Positions 28,245 to 37,153 of a stretch of DNA of 64,000 nt are shown here, one piece after another. The notes under the pieces are model-generated. The model saw only the letters and a program-made list of their open reading frames with translations. It searched no databases and had not been told where the DNA came from. Each line of letters opens with the position of its first letter. Within the stretch, counting starts at the first letter, position 1. The position numbers and the translations under genes were made by a program. Source of the DNA: Devosia aquimaris (GTDB lineage: Bacteria; Pseudomonadota; Alphaproteobacteria; Rhizobiales; Devosiaceae). Location of the stretch: the NCBI RefSeq assembly GCF_020169335.1, contig NZ_JAIEZN010000002.1, positions 496,001 to 560,000 on the forward strand. The letters run 5' to 3'.

Positions 28245-29410
28245 GCCGAAACACCATTGACCTTGAGCACCGCCTGCATGCGCTGGACGGCCAGCTCCGG
28301 ATCACCCAGCACGCCGGCCTTGTCGGCGAGGCGGAACAGTTCGGCCAGATGCTGGACCGAGCGCGTCGACTGCTGCCCGCCAATCATGCTGAAATGATCC
28401 TGCAAGCCATTGAGATAGGCCAGGAACACCACCCCCGTCTTGTAGAAGCGGGTGGGCGCGGCAAAGATGTGCCGGCTCAGCGCCACGGTGGGTTCGAGCA
28501 CCGCATGGAACGCCTGGGTGTCGCCCTTGCCCAGTGCCGCCAGGCCCGCCGAGGCGGCCGGGGCAATGGCGTCGAAAATGCCGAGCAGGGCGTGCGAATA
28601 GCCCTGCGCATCGCCGGCGATCAGCTCGGCATAGTTGAAGTCGTCGCCGGTATACATCTTGACCGATGCCGGCAGGCGCCGGCGCATGGCGATCTCTTTT
28701 TCGGCCGAGAGCAGCGAAATCTTGATGCCATCGACCTTGTCGGCATGGGCGGCGATGACGTCCAGGCACACATCCATGGCCGCGTCGTGATCGGCTTTCC
28801 CCCAATAGCCGGCCAGGGCCGGATCGAACATTTCGCCCAGCCAGTGCATGATCACCGGTTGTTTGACCTGGCTGAGGATGCGGCCATAGACCTTGGCATA
28901 GTCATCCGGCGTCCTGGCCGCTGCCGCCAGCGCGCGGCTGGCCATCAGGATGACGCGGCCGCCCTGGCCCTCGACAAAGCCGACCTGTTCTTCATAGGCG
29001 GCGATGATCGCATCAATGGTGACGTCGGGGCCGGGCAGGAGATGGTCGGTGCCGGCGCCATAGGCGATCAGGCTGTCGTCGCGCGTCCGCGCTTCGGCCT
29101 GGGCGCGGCGGATCAGCTCCTGCGCCTCGGCCCAGCCCAGGCCCATGCCGCGCTGGGCGGTGTCCATGGCTTCGGCAACGCCCAGGCCGAGATCCCACAA
29201 CCGATGGCGGAATTTCAGCGTCGTGTCCCAATCGATCGCCGGGGTGAGCCAGGGATCATTGCTGGCCAGCGGATCGGCCACCACATGGGCCGCCGCATAG
29301 GCGATGCGGTTGAAGTCGCTCGCCTTGTGCTGGACGAAGGGGATGGGCGTGCCGGTCAGTGTATAGGCGCTGATGGACCGGTCGGCATTGGGCAGGCTTA
29401 TGGTGGTCAT
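28241..29410 (-). CDS. DUF993 protein, dihydrodipicolinate synthase/aldolase superfamily
   Basis: A 389-residue protein of the DUF993 group, related to class I aldolases of the DHDPS/NAL family. The probable Schiff-base lysine is Lys230 in KVDGIKISLL, aligned with the GIK(E/D) motif of that superfamily; the usual active-site tyrosine segment is replaced by VIMHWLGEMFDP. The N-terminal 60 residues are an extension over classical DHDPS. It overlaps the IolI-like gene by four bases and follows a Gfo/Idh gene. No reaction is established for DUF993 to my knowledge; a retro-aldol cleavage of a keto-acid or keto-sugar would fit. Start ATG 29410 (GAGG upstream) preferred to a longer frame. Confidence 0.85.
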   Translation of the reverse strand: MTTISLPNADRSISAYTLTGTPIPFVQHKASDFNRIAYAAAHVVADPLASNDPWLTPAIDWDTTLKFRHRLWDLGLGVAEAMDTAQRGMGLGWAEAQELIRRAQAEARTRDDSLIAYGAGTDHLLPGPDVTIDAIIAAYEEQVGFVEGQGGRVILMASRALAAAARTPDDYAKVYGRILSQVKQPVIMHWLGEMFDPALAGYWGKADHDAAMDVCLDVIAAHADKVDGIKISLLSAEKEIAMRRRLPASVKMYTGDDFNYAELIAGDAQGYSHALLGIFDAIAPAASAGLAALGKGDTQAFHAVLEPTVALSRHIFAAPTRFYKTGVVFLAYLNGLQDHFSMIGGQQSTRSVQHLAELFRLADKAGVLGDPELAVQRMQAVLKVNGVSA

Positions 29411-29440
29411 GTTCGACTTCCTCAACGTCTCACCAAAACG

Positions 29441-29475
29441 CGGTGTCATCCCGGCTCAAGGCCGGGATGACACCG
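29441..29475. repeat. REP-like intergenic palindrome
   Basis: Perfect 15-bp arms CGGTGTCATCCCGGC (29441-29455) and complement (29461-29475) around TCAAG, in the gap between two co-oriented genes. The GTCATCCCGGC...GCCGGGATGAC theme is a common dispersed palindrome in alphaproteobacterial intergenic DNA. Confidence 0.75.
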
Positions 29476-29509
29476 TGGGTGGGCTGGATTGTGCCATGCA
29501 CTGTGTGTG

Positions 29510-30661
29510 TCAGAACTCGAGCTTGGGCACGTCGAGCCAGCGGCGTTCCGCCCAGCTCTTGAGACCCAGCTCGGCCAGCTGCACGCCCTTGGCGCCCGCT
29601 TCCAGCCCATAGGGCCAGGGCGCGTCCTCGGCGACATGGCGCAGGAACATTTCCCATTGCGCCTTGAAGCCATTCTGCGCCGGCCAATTGTCCGGCACCT
29701 CTTCCCAATCGGCAAAGAAGTTCATGGTCTGCGGCTGGTCGGGGTTCCACACCGGCTTGGGCGTATTGACGCGATGCTGGCTCCAGCATTTGTGCAGCCC
29801 GGCGACGGCCGAGCCATGTGTGCCGTCGACATGGAAGGTGACCAGGTCATCGCGGCGCACGCGGGTGGTCCAGCTCGAATTGATCTGGGCGATCACGCCG
29901 CCCTCGAGCTCGAAGGTGGCATAGGCGGCATCGTCCGTATCGGCCTTGTAGCGATTGCCCTTTTCGTCGACGCGGCTCGGGATATGCGTGGCGCCCAGGC
30001 AGGAGACCGCCTTGACCTCGCCGAACAGATTATCGAGCACATAGCGCCAGTGGCACAGCATATCCAGAATAATGCCGCCGCCATCGGCCTTGCGATAGTT
30101 CCAGCTTGGGCGCTGCGCCGGCTGCCAGTCGCCTTCAAAGACCCAATAGCCGAACTCGCCGCGCACCGAGAGGATCTCGCCGAAAAAGCCGGAGTCGCGC
30201 AGCATCTTGAGCTTCATCAGGCCGGGCAGGAACAGCTTGTCCTGCACCACACCATGCTTGAGGCCGGAGGCGCGGGCGGTCTTGGCCAGGTTGACGGCAA
30301 TCTCGAGGGAATCGCTGGTGGGCTTTTCGCAATAGACATGCTTGCCGGCGGCCAGCGCCTTTTCGATCAGCGACGCACGCATCAGCGTGGTGCCGGCGTC
30401 GAAGAACACCGTGTCGTCGGGATTGGCCAGCGCCGCGTCGAGATCGCTGCTCCAGCGCTTGATGTCGTGCTTTTTGGCCAGGCGCTCGATCTTGTCGGCG
30501 TCGCGGCCCACGATGATGGGGTCCACCACCAGCCGGTCGCCATTGGCAAGCGCAATGCCGCCCTGGTCGCGGATCGCCAGGATCGAGCGCACCAGATGCT
30601 GATTGTATCCCATGCGGCCGGTGACCCCGTGCATGATCAGGCCAAGACGTCTATCCGCCAT
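29510..30661 (-). CDS. Gfo/Idh/MocA-family oxidoreductase (catabolic operon, first gene)
   Basis: A 383-residue NAD(P)-dependent sugar or cyclitol dehydrogenase. The N-terminal nucleotide-binding motif is unusual (MHGVTGRMGYN instead of GxGxxG), but the family lysine motif CEKPTSD near residue 113 is intact, and the C-terminal alpha/beta domain contains GGGIILDMLCHWRYVL. It opens the reverse operon with DUF993 and the IolI-like gene; a palindromic element separates it from DUF993. An operator-like box lies 29-44 bases upstream of its ATG. It presumably oxidises a hydroxyl of the imported substrate (inference). Confidence 0.88.
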   Translation of the reverse strand: MADRRLGLIMHGVTGRMGYNQHLVRSILAIRDQGGIALANGDRLVVDPIIVGRDADKIERLAKKHDIKRWSSDLDAALANPDDTVFFDAGTTLMRASLIEKALAAGKHVYCEKPTSDSLEIAVNLAKTARASGLKHGVVQDKLFLPGLMKLKMLRDSGFFGEILSVRGEFGYWVFEGDWQPAQRPSWNYRKADGGGIILDMLCHWRYVLDNLFGEVKAVSCLGATHIPSRVDEKGNRYKADTDDAAYATFELEGGVIAQINSSWTTRVRRDDLVTFHVDGTHGSAVAGLHKCWSQHRVNTPKPVWNPDQPQTMNFFADWEEVPDNWPAQNGFKAQWEMFLRHVAEDAPWPYGLEAGAKGVQLAELGLKSWAERRWLDVPKLEF

Positions 30662-30685
30662 CGCAGAACCTCCCTACGCTCTATC

Positions 30686-30717
30686 GCGTGTAACTGATTA
30701 GTTACTTAGCTACACGC
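30686..30717. promoter_or_regulatory. Operator box 1 of the catabolic island
   Basis: GTAACTGATTAGTTAC (30690-30705) is a palindrome with 6-bp arms, embedded in outer 7-bp arms GCGTGTA (30686-30692) and TACACGC (30711-30717). The stretch GTAACYGATTAGTKACTTAG recurs at 32924, before the ABC transporter arm. It sits just upstream of the Gfo/Idh gene. Confidence 0.7.
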
Positions 30718-30888
30718 AGCGCTGCATACTCGTCAAGCAGGCGCAATTGGATTCCGGCAAGTGTTTGCATTTTGGGCGCTTGCGCGGGCACGCGACGCCG
30801 ACACGCTGGCGCGATTGTTCCGGGCAAACTCACCGGCCCGTTCTTTACCGCCCGCTGGGGGACTGCTATCTGAAAACAAGGGCATGGG

Positions 30889-31629
30889 ATGGACCATGCC
30901 GGAAAGCCAGGCGGAGCCGAAGTGACCGAGCCGACCCTATCGCGAGACGGCGCCGCAAGGCCCAAGGCGCGGACGCGTTCCGCCGCCGGCGCCGCCACGG
31001 GCAAGCGCCCGCGCGATAGCGCCCGCACCAAGGCGGAGATCCTGGTGGCGGGACGCGCCGAATTTGCCGAACGGGGCTTCGAGGGCGCTCGGGTTGACGC
31101 CATTGCCGCCCTGGCTGGCGCCAATAAGCGGCTGCTCTACCATTACTTCGGCAACAAGGAAGAGCTCTACCGGGCGGTGCTGCTCGATGCCTATCAGGAA
31201 ATCCGCCGCGGCGAACGGGCGCTGAGCCTGGATCAATATGGCGCCGTCGAAGCCATGGACCGTCTGGTGCGCTTCACCTTCCGCCATTTCCTGGCCAATC
31301 CCTGGTTCCCGCGCCTGCTCAACACCGAGAACATCGAGAACGCCCGTTTCCTCAAGACCATGCCCGATATCCAGGCGCTGCATTCGCCCTTGGTCGGGCA
31401 GATCACCACCATTGTCGAGCGCGGCGCTGACGCCGGTGTGTTCCGCCGCGATGTCGATCCGGTCCAGCTCTACATATCCATCGCGGCGCTGGGCTTTTTC
31501 TACGTGTCCAACATGGCCACGCTGTCGGTGATCTTTGCCCGCGACCTCAGTGGCATCGACATGGTGCAGGAGCGCGAGGCCCAGGCCGTGCAAATGGTGC
31601 TCGACTATCTGCGCACCCGGCCGGCCTAG
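30889..31629 (+). CDS. TetR/AcrR-family regulator
   Basis: A 246-residue repressor with a basic, Ala/Arg-rich N-terminal extension of about 45 residues, a TetR helix-turn-helix (about 50-95, with ANKRLLYHYFGNKEELYRAV) and a RutR-like ligand-binding domain (NTENIENARFLKTM). A GTG at 30922, with GGAG upstream, is an alternative start giving 235 residues. It lies between the two arms of the catabolic island and is the best candidate to bind the shared GTAAC boxes. Its stop overlaps the convergent LysR gene's stop by three bases. Confidence 0.9.
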   Translation: MDHAGKPGGAEVTEPTLSRDGAARPKARTRSAAGAATGKRPRDSARTKAEILVAGRAEFAERGFEGARVDAIAALAGANKRLLYHYFGNKEELYRAVLLDAYQEIRRGERALSLDQYGAVEAMDRLVRFTFRHFLANPWFPRLLNTENIENARFLKTMPDIQALHSPLVGQITTIVERGADAGVFRRDVDPVQLYISIAALGFFYVSNMATLSVIFARDLSGIDMVQEREAQAVQMVLDYLRTRPA

Positions 31630-32555
31630 GGCTGGCTGGCAGGCAGGGCGGCATTGGCCGCGCCCTTGAGCCAGCCGATCAGTTCCACAACGCGCGGCTC
31701 GTCCGCCCGCTCGTCGAGCACATAGAGCCCCACCTGGCTCTCCCGCGTGGCTTCTGTCACATCGACCCGCCTCAAGCCGCGCCGGGCAAAATCGGCCGCC
31801 ATGACGGCCGTGTGGTTGATCACCGCATCGGTGCGGGCGACATAGTCGACGCAGGCCGCCAGGGAATTGGACGCAAAGGCATATTTGCCCTGGTCAAAGC
31901 GGGCGCCGGCCGCGGTGGTGCGGCTCCAGGTTTCAAAGAAGCGCTGGTGCCGCGCCTCGGGCAGCGAGCTGGTGACGGCTGGAAAAGCCTCGATCTCGGC
32001 TATGCTGCGCGGCTTTTCGAGCAGGGCATGGCCGACCCGAACGAAATAGCCATGGTCCACGCGCGCCAGCGGGATGAAGCGCGCGCCAGTGCTGCGGTTG
32101 AGCCCCTCGATCTCATGGCCGACGAAAACCGAGATGTCCCCGCTCAGCAACTGGTCCATCAGGCGAAGCTGGTTGCCCAGGCTGACATGCACCCGCGCAT
32201 TGGCGAAGCTGCGCGAATAGTCCACCACCATGTCGCGGATGAACAGCGTCCACCACGAATAGCCCGTGCCGATATTGAGGCCCTGTTCGATCCGCCCCTG
32301 CTGCTCGGCAATGGCCTTGAGCGTATTGTCGTAGAGCCGCTGCATCAGCCGGGCGTTCTGATAGAGCGTTTCACCATAGGCGGTCAGCGTCACCCCGCGC
32401 CCGGAGCGGTTGAGCAGGGGAACGCCCATGGTCCCTTCCAGCTTGCGCATGTTGAAGGTGAGCGTTGGCTGGGTGATGAACAGCGCCGTCGCCGCACCGC
32501 TGATCGTGCCTGCCTCGGCCACCGCCACAAACTGGCTCAGCAACTTGTCCATCAT
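31626..32555 (-). CDS. LysR-family regulator
   Basis: A 309-residue LysR-type transcriptional regulator. The winged HTH is at residues 1-60 (SQFVAVAEAGTISGAATALF, then ITQPTLTFNMRKLE), followed by a helical linker and the periplasmic-binding-protein-like effector domain. It is divergent from the ABC transporter operon, 456 bases away, and convergent with TetR. ATATC-N6-GATAT lies 20 bases upstream of its start, a likely autoregulatory LysR box. Whether it or TetR controls the island needs experiment. Confidence 0.93.
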   Translation of the reverse strand: MMDKLLSQFVAVAEAGTISGAATALFITQPTLTFNMRKLEGTMGVPLLNRSGRGVTLTAYGETLYQNARLMQRLYDNTLKAIAEQQGRIEQGLNIGTGYSWWTLFIRDMVVDYSRSFANARVHVSLGNQLRLMDQLLSGDISVFVGHEIEGLNRSTGARFIPLARVDHGYFVRVGHALLEKPRSIAEIEAFPAVTSSLPEARHQRFFETWSRTTAAGARFDQGKYAFASNSLAACVDYVARTDAVINHTAVMAADFARRGLRRVDVTEATRESQVGLYVLDERADEPRVVELIGWLKGAANAALPASQP

Positions 32556-32574
32556 GCACCCATAGAAACAATCT

Positions 32575-32590
32575 ATATCTCAAACGATAT
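32575..32590. promoter_or_regulatory. Probable LysR binding palindrome
   Basis: ATATC-TCAAAC-GATAT, perfect 5-bp arms spaced six bases apart, of the T-N11-A type, 20 bases from the LysR start codon. Confidence 0.5.
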
Positions 32591-32828
32591 TTCGTATTTT
32601 TCTTTTGGTCCAGCCTGGTTCAGACTTGGGGGCGTCGGACAAGTCTGCCCAGCAAGGGTGACGCTGACAGCCAGCACGCGGCGCGACACAGGGTCGACCG
32701 GGATGCACAGGGAGGGGTTCAACACCCGCAAAAAGCCAAGGCGCTGATTGGGCGCAGCAGCGGTGTTCACGACGTCGGCAATCTTCCATACAAGTCGATT
32801 GCGCGCCGTCAAACCAGTGTGCTATGTC

Positions 32829-32844
32829 GTAACCAGTCGGTTAT
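32829..32844. promoter_or_regulatory. GTAACC palindrome (possible third operator)
   Basis: GTAACCAGTCGGTTAT: arms TAACC and GGTTA around AGTC. It shares the GTAAC half with boxes at 30690 and 32924 and lies between the LysR gene and the transporter operon. The surrounding 456 bases (32556-33011) contain no convincing gene. Confidence 0.45.
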
Positions 32845-32923
32845 TTGCGGAACTGCCGGACTGAAAAAACCGCAAAAAACGCGAAACTCCGCTCTGGACA
32901 TGGCGGAGTGCTTGCGGGAGTAT

Positions 32924-32944
32924 GTAACCGATTAGTGACTTAGC
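32924..32944. promoter_or_regulatory. Operator box 2 of the catabolic island
   Basis: GTAACCGATTAGTGAC and the following TTAGC match box 1 at 19 of 21 positions (GTAACYGATTAGTKACTTAG plus C). It stands 68 bases before the start of the ABC binding-protein gene. Confidence 0.7.
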
Positions 32945-33011
32945 GGCGGGAGGCTGCTGGTCAACCCGCATTCCGGACGCCGGAGTGCTAGAGTTCATGG
33001 GAGGAAACCTT

Positions 33012-34301
33012 ATGACAATTCGTATCGATCGCCGTCAGTTCCTGATGGGCAGCACGGCGCTGGTTGCGGCCGGTGCCGCCGGCGTTGTGCCGGCCTGGGC
33101 CCAGTCCGACAGCCTGCGCCTGCTCTTCTGGGGCGGCCAGGCCCGTGCTGATCGCACCTATGGTGTGACCGACCTCTATACCAAGGCCAATGGCACCGCC
33201 GTTGAAGGCGAGTTCCTGGCCTGGAACGACTACTGGCCCAAGCTGGCCACCCAGACCGCCGGCGGCAATGCCCCCGACGTGGTGCAGATGGACTACCGCT
33301 ATATCGTTGAATACGCCAAGCGCAACGCCATCGCCCCCTTGGACGAATTCGTCGGTGGCGCCCTCAAGCTCGATACCTTCGATGCCGACCAGCTCGAAGG
33401 CGGCAAGGTCGATGGCAAGCTCTATGGCATTTCGCTGGGCGCCAACTCGGTGGCCATGATCTACAATCTGGCGGCTTTCGAGGAAGCTGGCGTCGCTCCG
33501 CTCACCAATGCCTGGACCTATGATGACCTGATGGCCGTTGGCGAGGCCTTCAAGGCCGCCAACATCCGTGGCGGCATGAAGGCCATCATGGACGGCTCCT
33601 ATTCTGAGCCTATGCTGCAGAACTGGCTCCGCCAGAAGGGCAAGGACCTCTACACCGCCGACGGCAAGCTGGCCTTTGACGAGGCCGATGCCGTGGAATG
33701 GTACACCATGTGGGCCAAGTTCCGCGATGCCGGCTATTGCGTCTCCGCTGAAGACCAGGCGCTCGACACCGGCCCGCTCGAAACCACCATGCTGGTGCTG
33801 GGCAAGGCGGCCATGATCCCGTCCAACTCCAACCAGCTGGTGGCGTTCCAGACCCTGATGCAGGACAAGCTGGGCATGAACGGCTTCCCGCGCGTCGCAG
33901 CCGGCGTTGGCGGCGGTCACTACCGCAAGCCCTCGATGTTCTTCTCGGTCGGCGGCACCTCCGCCAACAAGGAGAAGGCAGCAGAGTTCCTCAACTTCTT
34001 CATCTCCGATCCGGAAGCGGCCAAGATCCTGGGCGTCGAGCGCGGCATCCCCTGCATTCCGGCAACCCGTGACGCTGTTGCACCCACTCTGGACGAGCAG
34101 AGCCAGGTCGCTCTGAACTTTGTGTCCTCCCTGGGTGACCTGCTCGGTGCCCTGCCGCCGCCGCCGCCGGCTTCGGCGGGTGAAATCGACGCCTCCCTGA
34201 TCCGGACCCTCGGCCAGGAAGTCGGTTTTGGCGCCAAGACGCCCGAACAGGCTGGTGCCGAGCTCATCAGCGGCGCCAACGACATCCTCAGCCGAGCCTA
34301 A
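33012..34301 (+). CDS. CUT1-type sugar ABC transporter, substrate-binding protein (Tat signal)
   Basis: A 429-residue periplasmic sugar-binding protein of the MalE/UgpB-like cluster. The N-terminus has a twin-arginine motif (DRRQFLMGSTALVAAGAAG), so it is probably exported folded by the Tat system, with cleavage after PAWA. The mature protein has the usual two-lobe features (APDVVQMDYRYI, GISLGANSVAMIYN) and a C-terminal PPPPP linker. ATG 33012 is chosen because GGAGG precedes it; an earlier ATG lies nine codons upstream. It leads the operon with two permeases, two dehydrogenases and an ATPase. Confidence 0.93.
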   Translation: MTIRIDRRQFLMGSTALVAAGAAGVVPAWAQSDSLRLLFWGGQARADRTYGVTDLYTKANGTAVEGEFLAWNDYWPKLATQTAGGNAPDVVQMDYRYIVEYAKRNAIAPLDEFVGGALKLDTFDADQLEGGKVDGKLYGISLGANSVAMIYNLAAFEEAGVAPLTNAWTYDDLMAVGEAFKAANIRGGMKAIMDGSYSEPMLQNWLRQKGKDLYTADGKLAFDEADAVEWYTMWAKFRDAGYCVSAEDQALDTGPLETTMLVLGKAAMIPSNSNQLVAFQTLMQDKLGMNGFPRVAAGVGGGHYRKPSMFFSVGGTSANKEKAAEFLNFFISDPEAAKILGVERGIPCIPATRDAVAPTLDEQSQVALNFVSSLGDLLGALPPPPPASAGEIDASLIRTLGQEVGFGAKTPEQAGAELISGANDILSRA

Positions 34302-34304
34302 GAC

Positions 34305-35255
34305 ATGACCGCGCGCTCTCTTCAATCGGGCGCTCCCGCAGGGGAGCGCGCGGCCACCACTCCGTCGCTTTGGGCTCGGATCTGGCACAACGATGCCCCG
34401 GGCTACCTGTTTCTGCTGCCCTGGCTGATCGGTTTCCTCGGGCTGACCATCGGTCCGATGATCACCTCGTTCTACCTTAGCTTCACCGATTTCGACCTGT
34501 TGACCTCCCCCGACTGGGTGGGCGCCAACAATTACATCCGCATGTTCTCCAACGACCCCAAGTTCTGGGCGTCCATGCGGGTGACCATGTTCTTTGTGGT
34601 GTTCTCGGTGCCGCTCAAGCTGGCCTTTGCCCTGGCGGTGGCCATGCTGCTCAACCGCGGCATCCGCGGCCTGCCGCTCTATCGCGCGCTGTTCTATCTG
34701 CCGAGCCTGTTGGGCGCGTCGGTCGCCATCGCCATCCTGTGGCGCCAGATCTTTGCCAGCGACGGCCTGATCAACAAGCTGCTCGCCATGGTGGGCATCA
34801 TGGGGCCGAGCTGGATTTCCAACCCCAAGACCTCGCTGTGGACGCTGATCATCCTGTCGATCTGGCAGTTCGGCTCGCCCATGATCATTTTCCTGGCCGG
34901 CCTGCGCCAGATTCCGCAGGACATGTATGAGGCGGCTAGTCTGGATGGCGCCAGCAAATGGCGGCAGTTCGTCAAGATCACCCTGCCGCTGCTGACCCCG
35001 GTGGTCTTCTTCAACGCCATCATCCAGACCATCGAGGCCTTCAAGAGCTTCACCCCGGCCTTCATCATCTCGGGCGGCACGGGCAACCCGATCAATTCGA
35101 CGCTGTTCTACACGCTCTATCTCTACCAGGAGGCCTTCGGCTTCTTCCGCATGGGCTATGCCTCGGCCCTGGCCTGGGTGCTGCTGGCGCTGGTGAGCGT
35201 GTTCACCGCCGTCTCCTTCCTGACCTCGAAATACTGGGTGCACTACGATGAGTGA
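34305..35255 (+). CDS. CUT1 sugar ABC transporter permease (MalF/UgpA type)
   Basis: A 316-residue inner-membrane permease with six predicted membrane segments, the first near YLFLLPWLIGFLGLTIG (about 33-50). The EAA loop that docks the ATPase is MYEAASLDGASKWRQFVKI. It starts three bases after the binding-protein stop and overlaps the next permease by eight bases (ATGAGTGA), a mark of tight translational coupling. Confidence 0.95.
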   Translation: MTARSLQSGAPAGERAATTPSLWARIWHNDAPGYLFLLPWLIGFLGLTIGPMITSFYLSFTDFDLLTSPDWVGANNYIRMFSNDPKFWASMRVTMFFVVFSVPLKLAFALAVAMLLNRGIRGLPLYRALFYLPSLLGASVAIAILWRQIFASDGLINKLLAMVGIMGPSWISNPKTSLWTLIILSIWQFGSPMIIFLAGLRQIPQDMYEAASLDGASKWRQFVKITLPLLTPVVFFNAIIQTIEAFKSFTPAFIISGGTGNPINSTLFYTLYLYQEAFGFFRMGYASALAWVLLALVSVFTAVSFLTSKYWVHYDE

Positions 35256-36129
35256 TGCTACCGGGCTGACGGTTGTCACCGGCGCGGTGTCGCCCACGCG
35301 CAAGCGCCTGACCTCCATACTGATCCATGTCGCGCTGCTGTCGGCATCGGTGTTGATGCTCTATCCGCTGCTCTGGCTGCTGGCCGCCTCGTTCCGTCCC
35401 GAAAACGAGATCTTCACCTCGGCCAGCATCATCCCCTCGTCCTGGAGCATCGATTCCTATATCCGCGGCTGGAACGGGCTGCGCACCGGCTTTGGCACCT
35501 TCTACCTGAACAGCTTCATCATCTCGGGCCTGTCGGTGATCGGCAATGTCATGGCCTGTTCCATGGCCGCCTATGCCTTTGCCCGCCTCGAGTTCAAGGG
35601 CAAGAACTTCTGGTTCGCCATGATGCTGATGACGCTGATGCTGCCCTATCAGGTCACGCTCATCCCGCAATATGTGCTGTTCCGCCAGCTGGGCTGGGTC
35701 AACACCTTCCTGCCCCTGGTGGTGCCCAAGTTCCTGGCTGCCGATGGCTTTTTCATCTTCCTGATGGTGCAGTTCTTCCGCGGCCTGCCCAAGGAGCTCG
35801 ATGAGGCCGCCCAGATGGACGGCTGCTCGCCCTGGCGCATCTATTGGAAGATCATCCTGCCGCTGTCGACGCCCGTTCTGGCCACAGCCGCCATCTTCAC
35901 CTTCATCTGGACGTGGGACGATTTTTTCGGGCCGCTGATCTATCTGAGCGAGATGAAGTCCTACACGGTCATGCTGGGCCTGCGCACCTTCACCGACAGC
36001 ACTGGTGAAAGCGACTTCGGCGGATTGTTCGCCATGAGCGTGCTCAGTCTCGTGCCGATCTTCCTGTTCTTCCTCTTCTTCCAGCGCATGCTCATCGAGG
36101 GCATCGCCACTACCGGTATGAAACGCTAG
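35248..36129 (+). CDS. CUT1 sugar ABC transporter permease (MalG/UgpE type)
   Basis: The second permease half, 293 residues, with six predicted membrane segments; the first follows an N-terminal cytosolic tail (IHVALLSASVLMLYPLLWLL). The EAA loop is LDEAAQMDGCSPWRIYWKI. Four bases separate its stop from the following dehydrogenase gene. Confidence 0.95.
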   Translation: MSDATGLTVVTGAVSPTRKRLTSILIHVALLSASVLMLYPLLWLLAASFRPENEIFTSASIIPSSWSIDSYIRGWNGLRTGFGTFYLNSFIISGLSVIGNVMACSMAAYAFARLEFKGKNFWFAMMLMTLMLPYQVTLIPQYVLFRQLGWVNTFLPLVVPKFLAADGFFIFLMVQFFRGLPKELDEAAQMDGCSPWRIYWKIILPLSTPVLATAAIFTFIWTWDDFFGPLIYLSEMKSYTVMLGLRTFTDSTGESDFGGLFAMSVLSLVPIFLFFLFFQRMLIEGIATTGMKR

Positions 36130-36133
36130 ACCC

Positions 36134-37153
36134 ATGACTGATATCAAGTTTGCCGCGATCGGCATCAACCACGCCCATATCTATGGTCAGGTCGACTGCC
36201 TCAAGCGCGCCGGCGCCCAGTTCGTCGCCTTCCATGCCGTCGAGGATGATCTGGCGGCCGCCTTCTCGGCAAAATTCCCCGAGGCGCGCCGCGTGGCCGA
36301 CCCCAGGGAAATCCTGGAAGACAGCTCCATCTCGGTGATCACCACGGCGGCCATCCCGGCCGATCGTGCCGCCATCTCCATCGCTGCCATGCAGCATGGC
36401 AAGGATGTGCTGTCCGACAAGCCGGGCATGACCACCTTTGCCCAGCTCGACGAGATCAAGCGTGTCCAGGCCGAGACCGGCCGCATCTATGGCGTGCTGT
36501 ACTCAGAGCACTTCGAGGTGCGCGCTGCCGTCGAGGCCGGCAATCTGATTGCCCAGGGCGCCATCGGCACCGTCATCAACACTGTCGGCCTGGGGCCGCA
36601 TTCGCTGCGGCTCAACAACCGCCCCGAATGGTTCTTCACCCGCCAGCGCTATGGCGGCATCCTGTGCGACATCGCCAGCCACCAGTTCGAGCAGTTCCTG
36701 TTCTTCTCCAATGCCATGGATGCCGAAGTCGTGTCGGCCAGCGTTGCCAACCGCGGCCACCCCGACAAGCCGGGCCTGCAGGACGTGGGCGACGTGCACC
36801 TCAAGACCGCCAATACCTCGGGCTATATCCGCGTGGACTGGTTCACCCCCACGGGCCTGCCCACCTGGGGCGACGGACGCCTGACCATCCTGGGCACCGA
36901 GGGCTATATCGAGCTGCGCAAATATATCGACATTGCCGGCCGCCCTGGCGAGGACCATCTGTTCATCGTCAACAGCGAAGGGCCGCGCCACATCGACTGC
37001 TCCAAGGTTGACCTGCCCTTTGGCCGCCAGTTCCTTGACGACGTGCGCAACCGCACCCAGACCGCCATGCCGCAGGAGCGGTGTTTCAATGCCATGAAGC
37101 TGGCGCTGACCGCCCAGCAACTGGCCGAACGCGGAACGGAGTGGGCCCAATGA
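36134..37153 (+). CDS. Gfo/Idh/MocA-family oxidoreductase (transporter operon, first)
   Basis: A 339-residue NAD(P)-dependent dehydrogenase. The nucleotide-binding start FAAIGINHAHIYGQ replaces the classical GxGxxG, and the usual EKP motif reads SDKPGMT near residue 95, so the catalytic lysine is retained (DKP) but the first residue differs. The C-terminal domain contains YGGILCDIASHQFEQFL. It overlaps the next dehydrogenase by four bases (ATGA). Two non-identical dehydrogenases side by side may act on different positions or as a heteromer (inference). Confidence 0.88.
   Translation: MTDIKFAAIGINHAHIYGQVDCLKRAGAQFVAFHAVEDDLAAAFSAKFPEARRVADPREILEDSSISVITTAAIPADRAAISIAAMQHGKDVLSDKPGMTTFAQLDEIKRVQAETGRIYGVLYSEHFEVRAAVEAGNLIAQGAIGTVINTVGLGPHSLRLNNRPEWFFTRQRYGGILCDIASHQFEQFLFFSNAMDAEVVSASVANRGHPDKPGLQDVGDVHLKTANTSGYIRVDWFTPTGLPTWGDGRLTILGTEGYIELRKYIDIAGRPGEDHLFIVNSEGPRHIDCSKVDLPFGRQFLDDVRNRTQTAMPQERCFNAMKLALTAQQLAERGTEWAQ

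Noticed and set aside
32573..32812. Possible 79-residue reverse-strand gene upstream of LysR
   Set aside because: Composition is not protein-like and it would overlap the LysR operator and promoter.
32988..35318. Long reverse-strand frame opposite the ABC binding protein and permease genes
   Set aside because: Antisense shadow in high-GC DNA; the forward genes have Shine-Dalgarno sequences, overlaps and clear families. Similar shadows opposite miaB, infB, amtB and ftsK were rejected for the same reason.
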